Below, piece by piece: positions 1-9,100 of a DNA stretch of 42,610 nucleotides; positions within the stretch are counted from its first letter, which is position 1, and every line of letters starts with the position of its first letter. The position numbers were made by a program, and so were the translations under genes. The notes beneath the pieces were generated by a model, which searched no databases, was not told the DNA's origin, and saw only the letters and a program-made list of their open reading frames with translations. The DNA is from an uncultured Muribaculaceae bacterium (GTDB taxonomy: Bacteria; Bacteroidota; Bacteroidia; Bacteroidales; Muribaculaceae), in NCBI GenBank assembly GCA_910586475.1, contig CAJUHM010000016.1, positions 1-42,610 on the forward strand, written 5' to 3'.

Positions 1-52
1 TATGCCTTAAAAAGTTTTGATGTTGTAAAAAATTAAGATGCGTCAGCCCTGA
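1..52 (+). repeat. Left copy of a 52-bp terminal inverted repeat (mobile element end)
   Basis: Positions 1-52 are the exact reverse complement of 42556-42607; identity stops at 53. Frame 1 reads Y-A-L-K-S-F-D-V-V-K-N and then a TAA stop at 34-36, which would suit the C-terminus of a transposase followed by a 16-nt tail ending in CGTCAGCCCTGA. Seen: perfect identity and the in-frame stop. Inferred: the contig runs into one end of an insertion sequence on each side. The element family is not recognised. Confidence 0.75.
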
Positions 53-92
53 ATTGAATCAAAAGAATTAGTGGAAATTTATCTGAAAATGT

Positions 93-100
93 TATTTTTG
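93..100 (+). promoter_or_regulatory. Candidate -7 box for the 177-716 gene
   Basis: TATTTTTG matches the Bacteroidales TAnnTTTG consensus and lies 76 nt before the ATG at 177. No convincing TTG -33 box sits 19-21 nt upstream, so support rests on one motif. Confidence 0.35.
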
Positions 101-176
101 CATTATCCATTAATGCGAAAGACTGCGAGACTGCGATTTTCGGAGCCGGCAGATGTTTTGTTCTATTAGCAGGCCT

Positions 177-716
177 ATGAAAAAAATCGTTCTTGTAATT
201 TGTGTTATTCTGATTGCTGTTCTTGGTGTTTCCGCCCAGAAAACTGCTGGCGCAAAATCTTCAAATGTCAAAGTCTTCACTGAAGCCGGAGTAAATCCGC
301 TGACACAGTATGCGCTTGTTGAGGTTCTCGACGACGGCACGGGCGTCAGATTCAGACCGAATATGGACGTATTGCTGAAGTCTATCGGATTTAAAGTTAT
401 GTACTACAGGTGTCCGTCGGATTATGATGACGAAATGGTCGAATACTTAAGCATGAGGGCCACGCGCAAGGGAAAAGGTGGCCTCACAGTTGTGGAACTT
501 CATGACGGCCAGGATCTGTTGTGCACCATTGATTTTGCAAATAAGGATGAAGTCGACAACTTTGTGAAGTCAATGTATCTGTCAGGCTATCGTCAGAATG
601 ACGGTTTGTTTTCCCATCCGGCAAATGTGGCGGGCGGGTGTGCTATATATGTAAGAGTAACCGGAAATAGGGTCAGGCTCATGCTCCCGTTCGAAATGCT
701 GCCATATGATTTTTGA
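177..716 (+). CDS. Small secreted hypothetical protein
   Basis: A 179-residue protein that I do not recognise. The ATG at 177 is preferred over an in-frame ATG at 153 because it starts directly with a classic signal peptide: Met-Lys-Lys, about 15 hydrophobic residues, then a V-S-A-Q cleavage site near residue 21. The mature part is mixed alpha/beta in composition and has two cysteines near residues 76 and 114, with no lipobox and no membrane segment, so a periplasmic or secreted location is likely. It stands alone between the window-end repeat and the M16 peptidase gene and looks like a single-gene transcript. The upstream flank is a probable mobile-element end, so its promoter region may have been reshaped by insertion. 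No function is proposed. Confidence 0.7.
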   Translation: MKKIVLVICVILIAVLGVSAQKTAGAKSSNVKVFTEAGVNPLTQYALVEVLDDGTGVRFRPNMDVLLKSIGFKVMYYRCPSDYDDEMVEYLSMRATRKGKGGLTVVELHDGQDLLCTIDFANKDEVDNFVKSMYLSGYRQNDGLFSHPANVAGGCAIYVRVTGNRVRLMLPFEMLPYDF

Positions 717-720
717 TGAA

Positions 721-759
721 CCGGTTCTCGAATCGAAGTTAAGGTTAAACCGTTTTTTT
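721..759 (+). terminator. Weak candidate terminator
   Basis: CGGTT at 722-726 can pair with AACCG at 748-752, followed at once by seven T. The stem is short and the loop long, so this is only suggestive. The rest of 717-903 holds the -7 box of the next gene and nothing else I can name. Confidence 0.3.
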
Positions 760-814
760 GCCGTTGTTTGCGCTGAGTTTGAATAAATTTCAGCGCATTG
801 TGAAACTTTTTTGT

Positions 815-822
815 TAAATTTG
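815..822 (+). promoter_or_regulatory. -7 box of the M16 peptidase gene
   Basis: TAAATTTG matches the TAnnTTTG consensus and lies about 80 nt before the ATG at 904. A TTG at 798-800 is too close (14 nt) to be a standard -33 element. Confidence 0.5.
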
Positions 823-903
823 CGTCAAATGTAAAAAAAGGATGTGATCTATCCCGTAATTTTGAAGTTTCATTAATTATAAATTCATATTAAATCAATC
901 AAA

Positions 904-3741
904 ATGAAGAAATTCGTAAGATTTTTTTCGCTTCTGCTGGTGGTGCTGATGCTTGCGCCTGCGATGGCCACGGCTCAGCAGATGCCTCAGATCCCACCGA
1001 TGGGTGTTGACCCGGAGGTGCGTATCGGCACGCTTCCGAACGGGCTGACTTACTACATTCGTCACAATGACTATCCCAAGGGACAGGCCGAATTCTATAT
1101 CGCTCAGAAAGTGGGCTCAATTCTTGAAGAAGACGACCAGCGCGGACTGGCCCACTTCCTCGAGCACATGTGCTTCAACGGCACTACTCACTTCCCCGGC
1201 AACTCACTGGTCAAGTACCTCGAATCAATCGGCGTGAAATTCGGTGCCCATCTCAATGCCTATACCGCCGTAGATCAGACAGTCTATAATATCTCCAAGG
1301 TCCCCACTGCCCGTGAAGGCTCGCAGGACTCCTGTCTGCTCATTCTCCATGACTGGGCCAACGATCTGCTGCTCGAACCGGCTGAAATCGACGCAGAGCG
1401 CGCTGTCATCCATGAAGAATGGCGTAGCCGCTCGGACGGTCAGAGCCGTATTCTCGAGCAGCTGCTTCCCAAGATCTACCCCAACAGCAAGTATGGTCAG
1501 CGCATGCCGATCGGAACGATGGAAGTTGTCGACAACTTCCCCTATCAGGCGCTTCGCGATTACTATGAGAAATGGTATCGTCCCGACCAGCAGGGTATAA
1601 TCGTGGTCGGCGACATCAATGTCGACCGTATCGAGGGTAAGATCAAGGAAATGTTCTCTGACATCGAAATGCCTGTCGAAGTGGCAGAACGCGTCTATCT
1701 CCCCGTAGATGACACAGAAGGCACAATCTATGCTATCGGCCACGACAAAGAGCAGACCCGTTCGCTTGCCCAGCTGATGATCAAGAGTGATGTTATGCCG
1801 CGCGAGCAAAAAGGAACAATGCTCTATTACGTTGAGAACTATATTCAGGAGATGATCTCCAGCATGCTCAACACCCGTCTGAACGACATCTCGTCGAAAC
1901 CAAATGCACCTTTTGCCGCATCAGGAGTCTATTTCGATAATTTCTTCCTCGCCAAGACCAAGGATGCGATGACTCTTGGTGTTATAGCAAAGGATTCCGC
2001 TGAACTTCCCTCGGGAGTGGCTGCTGCATATCGCGAACTGCTACGCGCTGCGCAGAGCGGGTTCACTGTGACAGAGTTCGAGCGTACGAAGGCTGAATAT
2101 CTATCGAGCGCGGAAACAGTCTACAATAACCGCAATAAACGCGAAAACGCTTCATTCGTGGCATCGTATGTCAATAACTTCCTCGACAATACACCCATTC
2201 CTACTGCAGAAGAAAGCTATGAGACAAAAAAACAAGTGGCGGCAATGATTCCTCTCGAAGCGATTAATGCCACTGTAAAGGAACTGGTGACACCTGACAA
2301 CCGCGTGTTGCTCGCGTTTCTTCCCGATGCTGCCGACGGAGTTTATCCGACCGAAAAGGAATTTGCCGACGCTCTTGCTTCTGTCGATGGCGAAACAATT
2401 GAAGCCTACAAGGAAGAGGTGAAGGCCGAACCGCTCATTCCCAATCTTCCGAAACCCGGCAAAATCAAAAAAGAGACTACTCTTTCGCAGTGGGATGCTA
2501 CGGAATGGACTCTCAGTAATGGTGTGAAAGTGATCGTCAAACCGACCAAGTTCAAGGACAATGAGGTCTTCTTCTCGGCAATTGCCGTCAACGGAACAGC
2601 TGCTGACAAGACAGTTTCTGCCCAGAACATCAAATTCCTCCCCTATGCTCTGGGACAGTACGGTCTCGGCTCATACTCCAACTCTGATCTTCAGAAGTAT
2701 CTTTCAGGCAAGCAGGCAATGCTCAATTTCGGCATGAGCAGCTACAACCGTATGGTTTCCGGCTATTCTACGCCCAAGGACCTGCCCACTCTGATGGAGC
2801 TTATCTACATGGGATTCACCGGTGTGAATTTCACACCCGAAGAGTTTGAAGCGCTTCAGAGCACATTTGCCGGCACTCTCAAGCATAAGGAAAAAGACCC
2901 GCAGTTCATTTTCCAGACCAAGCTCTACGAATCGCTCTTCCCCAATAACCCCCGTCTGCGTGCGCTCACAGCCGAGGATGTCACTGCTGCTGACCGTGAA
3001 GGCATTGTCGAACTCGTGGGCAACATGACTGCCAATGCTGCCGAATATACCTTTGTGTTCATCGGCAACGTCGATCCCGCAACTCTTCGTCCGCTCGTTG
3101 AACAGTATATCGCCACTCTTCCTGCCAATGCTAAGAAAGCACGCAAGAGCGTACAGAACTACGACAAGAGCTATGAGCAGGTTGCCGGAACAGGCATCGA
3201 CACATACACTGCCAAGATGGAAAATCCGCAGACCTGGTGCTACATCACCGCTTTCGGCAGCGAGCCTTACTCATCCAAGAACGCGCAGCTCAGCACAATC
3301 GCCGGACAGATCCTTTCGACTCGACTCGTAGAGATCGTTCGTGAGAAGGAGGGTGCAGTTTATTCGATCTCGGCTTCAGGTTCGATGGACCGCATCGCTC
3401 CCCAGAATATTGATATCGTCAGCGCATTCCCGATGAAACCTGAGAAGAAAGCTGCTGTCCTTGAGATCATCAAGGGACAGATCGACGACCTCGCAAACAA
3501 TGTCAGCCAGGCTGAACTCGACAAGCAGAAAGAGTTCTATGTCAAGAGCTTCAACGAACGTCGCGAGCGCAACGACGGATGGCTCGGTGGCATCAACGGA
3601 TGGTTGCTCAATGGTGTCGACACCTTCAACGGTGACATCGAAACCCTTAACGCAATCACTGTCGATGACGTGAAGAACTTCATGAAGAATCTCAACAAGC
3701 AGGGCAACTATCGCGTTGTCATTCTCGATCCGGAGCAATAA
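904..3741 (+). CDS. M16 family zinc metallopeptidase, secreted
   Basis: A 945-residue pitrilysin-type peptidase. The N-terminus is a signal peptide ending in A-T-A-Q-Q near residue 25, so it acts in the periplasm or outside the cell. The inverted zinc motif H-F-L-E-H is at residues 84-88, and Glu165, 77 residues after the second His, fits the third ligand of the family (the same spacing as in pitrilysin). The length and the second, motif-free half from about residue 545 match the usual M16 arrangement of an active N-terminal half and an inactive C-terminal half forming a clamshell. Members degrade peptides or processed leader sequences; the substrate here is unknown. It is monocistronic, with its own -7 box upstream and a strong hairpin downstream. 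The family call is firm, the physiological role is not known. Confidence 0.93.
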   Translation: MKKFVRFFSLLLVVLMLAPAMATAQQMPQIPPMGVDPEVRIGTLPNGLTYYIRHNDYPKGQAEFYIAQKVGSILEEDDQRGLAHFLEHMCFNGTTHFPGNSLVKYLESIGVKFGAHLNAYTAVDQTVYNISKVPTAREGSQDSCLLILHDWANDLLLEPAEIDAERAVIHEEWRSRSDGQSRILEQLLPKIYPNSKYGQRMPIGTMEVVDNFPYQALRDYYEKWYRPDQQGIIVVGDINVDRIEGKIKEMFSDIEMPVEVAERVYLPVDDTEGTIYAIGHDKEQTRSLAQLMIKSDVMPREQKGTMLYYVENYIQEMISSMLNTRLNDISSKPNAPFAASGVYFDNFFLAKTKDAMTLGVIAKDSAELPSGVAAAYRELLRAAQSGFTVTEFERTKAEYLSSAETVYNNRNKRENASFVASYVNNFLDNTPIPTAEESYETKKQVAAMIPLEAINATVKELVTPDNRVLLAFLPDAADGVYPTEKEFADALASVDGETIEAYKEEVKAEPLIPNLPKPGKIKKETTLSQWDATEWTLSNGVKVIVKPTKFKDNEVFFSAIAVNGTAADKTVSAQNIKFLPYALGQYGLGSYSNSDLQKYLSGKQAMLNFGMSSYNRMVSGYSTPKDLPTLMELIYMGFTGVNFTPEEFEALQSTFAGTLKHKEKDPQFIFQTKLYESLFPNNPRLRALTAEDVTAADREGIVELVGNMTANAAEYTFVFIGNVDPATLRPLVEQYIATLPANAKKARKSVQNYDKSYEQVAGTGIDTYTAKMENPQTWCYITAFGSEPYSSKNAQLSTIAGQILSTRLVEIVREKEGAVYSISASGSMDRIAPQNIDIVSAFPMKPEKKAAVLEIIKGQIDDLANNVSQAELDKQKEFYVKSFNERRERNDGWLGGINGWLLNGVDTFNGDIETLNAITVDDVKNFMKNLNKQGNYRVVILDPEQ

Positions 3742-3764
3742 TCTTTTGATACTCCGATAGAACA

Positions 3765-3810
3765 GGCGGTGAGTCAGAATCTGATGATTTTTGACTCACC
3801 GCCCTTTTTT
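3765..3810. terminator. Bidirectional rho-independent terminator
   Basis: A perfect 12-bp stem (GGCGGTGAGTCA at 3765-3776 with its complement at 3792-3803) and a 15-nt loop, followed by CTTTTTT. It lies between the convergent M16 peptidase gene and the TamL gene and can serve both. Confidence 0.88.
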
Positions 3811-3833
3811 ATCTCCTTTCGGGAACGCTCCGG

Positions 3834-6137
3834 TCAGAATGGGTAGCCGATGGCAAGATGGAATGCGAGCCCGTCTTTGAAGCGTGGGATGTTGTAGTAG
3901 CCTGATTTGCCGGTGGCATAAGGGGCGTGGATTCCGATTCCGAGGTCTCCGCGGACTACGAGCATTCCGATGTCAAGTCGCAGTCCGACGCCGGTTCCGG
4001 TTGCGAGATCGCGGAAGAAAGTCGAGCCTTTCAGCAGACCTCCCGGACGGTCTGGGTCTCTCTTAAGCAGCCAGACATTTCCGGAGTCAAAAAAGACAGC
4101 TCCGTGGAGCGGGCCTATGATCGGGAATCGGTATTCGACATTGAACTCGAATTTGAAGGTTCCTGTCTGGTCGAAATAGCCGTTGATCTGATTGGCCGGC
4201 ACCCGGAAGGATCCGGGACCGATTGAGCGTACGGTGAAGGCGCGCACCGAGTTTGCGCCTCCGCAGTAGAATTGTTCGGCATATGGAACAACGGATGAGT
4301 TGCCGTAGGCATGGGCCGCTCCGACTGCCACACGGCTGACGAGCCAGTGGTCGCCGTGGCCGAGACGGCGGTTGTAGACGAGCTGGGTTGTCCCTTTGAT
4401 GAACTGGGAGAAGGGAGTGCCGAACAGCTCTTTTTCCCCTTTTTTGCCGCACAGCTCATAGATGCCCCAGAAGATATTGCCGGCTTCGATGACCGAGAAT
4501 TGCCAGTTGAGCTGGTTGTCGGCGTCGAAGTCGCGGTCATAGATATAGCTGAATGCCATCTGGGGAATGAACTGCGAGCGGAAACTTTCGGCAATGGCCC
4601 GGTTGGCGTTCATGATCGAGTCAAATTCCGTCGTCGTTCTCATTAATTTGGTGTAGGTCAGCTTGAAGAGAGTCAGAGAGTTTGTCACGTGGCGGTTGAC
4701 GCGCCAGTCATAGACGATTCCGGTGTTGAACTGGGCCATGTTGAAATAGTGTGGGCGGTTGAGCAGGTCGGCACCGAGACTGATGCGGGTCCAGTTCAGT
4801 TCGCGGCGACTGCGCGGAATAAAGCGTGGGGCAAGCAGCCGTGGGAAAGCGAGGGTCGATGAGAGTCCGACCTCATAGGAGTTGAAGATTGAATTGCGGC
4901 CGTGGCCGGTCTGCCATTCGTAGGACCCGTGGAGGTCCACACTAAGTTGTTCGGCGCCTCCGAAGAGGTTTTTGTTGGTCAGGCGAAGGTCTACCCCCGG
5001 TCCGAGATATGAGTTGGATTTCGACGTCACGTTGACTTCAGCCGAGGCTTCGAGCGGCTTGTCGAACGTGCAGTCGATCTCGACATTGAGGATCCCTTTT
5101 TCAGTAGAGTCGGGGATGGCGTTGATTTCGATCGCATTGAAGATGCCGAGGCGCGATAGATAGGTCTGCGTCCGGTTCATGTCGGCGACAGAGAAGCGTT
5201 TCCCTTTGCGGAAGGTGATGCACGACGGGATCAGATTGTCGCGCAGATGCATCGGCTGCATTTTGACAACCTCTCCGCGGCGGGTGTCAATGGTGTCGGG
5301 CGTTCCGCCCCCTTCGTTGCGGTGGATCGTTGTGACTATTTTACCTGTGCGGTAAGAGTCGAGCGCAAATGAGGGTATGTTGTTGGCCATGTCGAGGCGC
5401 AGTGCTATCGCGCCGCTTCTGATCGTTGAGTCGGCGAGATATTCGATATATTCCGGGCGGAAGAAATAGTAGCCGCGGTTGCGCAGGGCATTGGCGATGT
5501 TGATTCTCGCTGTCGAGAGCGAGTCGACGCAGTAGCGCGATCCTGCTTTCAGGTAGTGCTGGCGCATGGCGATCGAATCGATGGCATGGTAGAGCGCGCA
5601 GGTGTCGGGCAGGAGCTCTACGGTGTCGATCGGGTAGGCTTCGCCGGGATCGACCTTATAGAGTATACGGGCTTTTTTCGGATTTTTCCCTTTGACAAGC
5701 TCATAGGAGGCGCGTCCGCGGAAAAAGCCGTTGTTATCGAGCATCTGGTCGATCATGTGGACCCGCACTTCGGGGCGTACGTCTGAGATCAGAACCGGTT
5801 CGGAAACAAGTTTTTCGTAAAGCCAGTGACGCAGTCCTTTGGGCGGATTCGTCCAGTTGTTGTAGACCCACAGCCCGAGCGGGAAAGGCCACCGGACGTA
5901 GGGGGAATAGAGTGCGTTGTTCGGCTTGACGTTGACAACGTCGAATATGTCGGACGTGAGCGATCCCGGAAGAGAGACAGTGTCGGCGACCTGATAGTCG
6001 ATTTTCTTTACTCCGGTGTAGAGGATGTCGTCCGGTCCGAGACGTCTGGTTGTCGAGCAGGATGATGCGACCGCTGTCAGGAAAAGGGCCAGCAGTCCAT
6101 AGAGCATGTGTGTTCTATTTGATCGAGTCGGTTTCAT
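3834..6137 (-). CDS. tamL: TamL, Omp85-family outer membrane lipoprotein
   Basis: A 767-residue Omp85/BamA superfamily protein. A lipobox with Cys27 (A-S-S-C) follows the hydrophobic stretch; a lipidated Omp85 protein paired with TamB is the Bacteroidetes TamL arrangement. The middle third has POTRA-like segments (residues about 35-370), and the C-terminal half is a 16-strand-type beta barrel rich in aromatic residues, ending in A-I-G-Y-P-F with a terminal Phe as in most outer membrane barrels. TamL is thought to work with TamB in outer membrane homeostasis. Its start overlaps the tamB stop by 23 nt, so the pair is probably translationally coupled. An internal Met at 6107, just after the tamB stop, is an alternative start that also keeps the lipobox. 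Annotated elsewhere as BamA/TamA family. Confidence 0.88.
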   Translation of the reverse strand: MKPTRSNRTHMLYGLLALFLTAVASSCSTTRRLGPDDILYTGVKKIDYQVADTVSLPGSLTSDIFDVVNVKPNNALYSPYVRWPFPLGLWVYNNWTNPPKGLRHWLYEKLVSEPVLISDVRPEVRVHMIDQMLDNNGFFRGRASYELVKGKNPKKARILYKVDPGEAYPIDTVELLPDTCALYHAIDSIAMRQHYLKAGSRYCVDSLSTARINIANALRNRGYYFFRPEYIEYLADSTIRSGAIALRLDMANNIPSFALDSYRTGKIVTTIHRNEGGGTPDTIDTRRGEVVKMQPMHLRDNLIPSCITFRKGKRFSVADMNRTQTYLSRLGIFNAIEINAIPDSTEKGILNVEIDCTFDKPLEASAEVNVTSKSNSYLGPGVDLRLTNKNLFGGAEQLSVDLHGSYEWQTGHGRNSIFNSYEVGLSSTLAFPRLLAPRFIPRSRRELNWTRISLGADLLNRPHYFNMAQFNTGIVYDWRVNRHVTNSLTLFKLTYTKLMRTTTEFDSIMNANRAIAESFRSQFIPQMAFSYIYDRDFDADNQLNWQFSVIEAGNIFWGIYELCGKKGEKELFGTPFSQFIKGTTQLVYNRRLGHGDHWLVSRVAVGAAHAYGNSSVVPYAEQFYCGGANSVRAFTVRSIGPGSFRVPANQINGYFDQTGTFKFEFNVEYRFPIIGPLHGAVFFDSGNVWLLKRDPDRPGGLLKGSTFFRDLATGTGVGLRLDIGMLVVRGDLGIGIHAPYATGKSGYYNIPRFKDGLAFHLAIGYPF

Positions 6138-9100
6138 TGACGGGTGCTTTAGGGGTTTTGGAAATGTCAGTCGGCTTGGGAGAGCGTTTGCGGAATCGGA
6201 AGAGGTCGCGCAGGGAGTTGAGTTTACGTTTCATGACGAAACCGACTCCGGTCTGCGTTATTTCGCCTTCGAGAATGCTTTCATAGCCAACGTGGCGGAA
6301 TAGTCTGACGTAAATCGAGCCGCTCCGGTTGAGCATATATTCAAACGAGATATCGTTGATCAGGTTCTGCGAGAAGTTCTCGTCGGCATTGGCGTCGGTC
6401 GAGTAGTTGCCGCCGATGACGATCTTGAACCGGTCATCGAAGAGCGATTTAGACACACGGTAGCTGTAGCTTGTCGTTGTCGATTTGCTTCCGTCGGTGG
6501 TCGTGTCGTACTGGTCGATTCCGAAGGAGATGTCGACCCCTCGGATATTGTTGGCGGCCCATGTGTTGAGTTGCGAGGCGAGGAAGGAGTAGAGCGGGTT
6601 GCCCGAAAGATTGGCACTTGCTTTGGTCCCCGGACCTGTGTACTGGTTGTAGAGAAGCAGGTTCATCGCCTGATTGGCACGCTGTTCGGGGCTCATTGAC
6701 GCCAGCTCGTTTTCGATCGTGATGTCATCGTCGGTCGACAGGTTGAAGGCGACGTTGAGATTCTGGAGGGTGTTTGTTATTGAGAGGATCACGTCGAAGT
6801 TGACGAGGCGCGAATTCTGTCCCTCCTGCGTGACGTTGGCTTTGATGCGGTCGGTCGCGGTAACGTTGAGCGATGGATTCAGGATGTCTCCGTTGAAGGC
6901 GACATAGCTGCCTTCGCGGAAAGTGAAATTTTTTTCACTCATTATCGACATGTTGACTCCGCCGGTGTTGATTGACGGGGTGTAGCGTACGAATCCCGAA
7001 TTGATAGTGAAGCGGCCGGTCATTCGCCCGTCGCCGTTGAGAGGGGTGAGGGAATAGGAGAGGTTGCCGGCTCCCTGGATCGATACTTTGTTCTTTCCGT
7101 CGGTCGAGAGATCGACGTTGATTGTCGAGCCTTCAGAAATCCCGAGGTTGGCGTTGAGGAACAGTGACATCGAGTTGTTGACGAGCGAATCGGCGCGGGC
7201 AACGCTCGCTGTGTCGGCAAACACGACGAAATGGACCATGTCGTCCGACGAGCGGGAGGTGAGGCTCTGCTGGGCGTCAGTCATCACGTAGGTGACGTTG
7301 GTCCCGGGCAGTATGTTGAGCGAGGCGTCGACTCTCATGAAGCCGAGATTGCCTTTGGCCGATGCGTCGATGTTGACAAATGCTTTTCCGTAGACATCCG
7401 CTCCGGCGCGAGCTCTGTCGGAATTGACGATCTGCATGTCGGCTGCCTTGAGGGTCAGGTCATAGTTGATGTCGGAGATCCGGCGGGCGTCGACGGTGCC
7501 GTTGATGAACAGTGGATTGCTGTTGAGTCCGGAGATGGTGAAGTTACGGAAACGGGCCACATTGCTGTCCACCGGGATTTTCTCTTCTGAGAAGGCGTAG
7601 GAGGCGCCCGTCATTCCGACTTTAACTGACGATGAGTCGAAATCGAGATAGCCGTTGAAAACCGGACTGGCCATGTCTCCGCTGATTTTCATGTTGCCGT
7701 TGAGCACTCCTGACAGCTGGGCCACATCTTTCGGGAGGAACGGATTGGCCACACGGAGCGGTAGCCGGATCATGTTGAAGTCGAGCAGGAACGGGCTTGT
7801 CGAGGTCGAGTCGTTGAGTGCGCCGGTGGCAGTGATGACTTTCTGTCCGTCGATATTAAGGGCGACGTCGGCATGGAGCGCGCGGGTCTTGTTATCGTTG
7901 GCAACGTTGACGTCGAGGTTGAAGGTGCCGACGCGTTCGCGTCCGTAGTAGAGGTTGTTGAGGTCGACGGTCCCGTTTCCGGTAATTTCGCTTGAGGTCC
8001 AGCGGAATCTGAGGTTGGCGTCGACGGTTCCTCTGACCGGAGGCGCGAAGGGAGAGATCGAAAGCCATTCCTGGAGGTTGATGTTGGCCAGACGCACGAT
8101 CACGTCCTCCTGACGGTGGTTTGTCAGGCTGTCAGCATGTTCGGCCTGGTCGGTGTAGATCTGCAGGTAGCTTGAGTCCGACATGACTTTGAGGTTGGCG
8201 TCGAGGTGACGCTCAACGAAGTTGTAAGCGAGGAGATTGTCGCTGTTGATTGTCCATTTCTTATAGGCGATCGTCGGGTTTGAAGGAACGAACCTTACGC
8301 TTACCGTCGAGTCTGCCACGGCGGCATTGAAGCCGATCAGGAAACCCTGGTCGCCCTTTATGTTCGACTGGCGGATCATGGCCGAGAGCTTGTCGTCGGC
8401 CAGATAGCCGTTGAAGGTGATATGTGCGAAATCGTCCATTGTGCCGGGGCGGTTGTCGATGCGGGCGTTGTAGACGAGGTATTTTCCGTGCTGGTTGGCG
8501 TCAAACGTTATGTTGTCGAGTTTCGTCGAACCGGATCTGAAGCCGTTGACTACAGCGTGGAGGCTGATCAGCGAGTCATTGGAGAATGCCAGATGAGCGT
8601 TGTCAAGCTCAATTCCAGATGTGGAAGCAATGAAATTGTAGGCGGGATTGTTTTGTCCCATGTCTATGCTGAGCGCCATCCGTGGGAGGGCCGTCTGCAG
8701 AGAATCGACATTGACTTCGCGGCGCGCTATCTGACGGTTGATAAGAGCGGTGGCCTCCGGAAATTTTTCTATGACGGACATGAGCGACGAGAGTGCGGTC
8801 ATGTCGGTTGTGAGATCGCCCGAAACGAGAGTGGCGTGGGTCAGCGAATCGGTCGACGATAGTTTGGCCGTCAGCGACGGAACGCTGAAATGGAGCGAAT
8901 CCATTGTCCAGTCGAGGTCGTTGAGGTCGACTTCGGCGTCGATGTTGCCTGAGCGCGGGTAGTAGGACCCGGTCGTGTAGATCGTGGCCGAGCCGTTCAT
9001 CGGATTTTTGAAAAAGCGCATCTCTTCGAGATCGAGGTGGCGTATGTCGGATGAGAGATCCCACTGGTAGCCGCCGTTGTTGAACGTGGCTGCCAGATCG

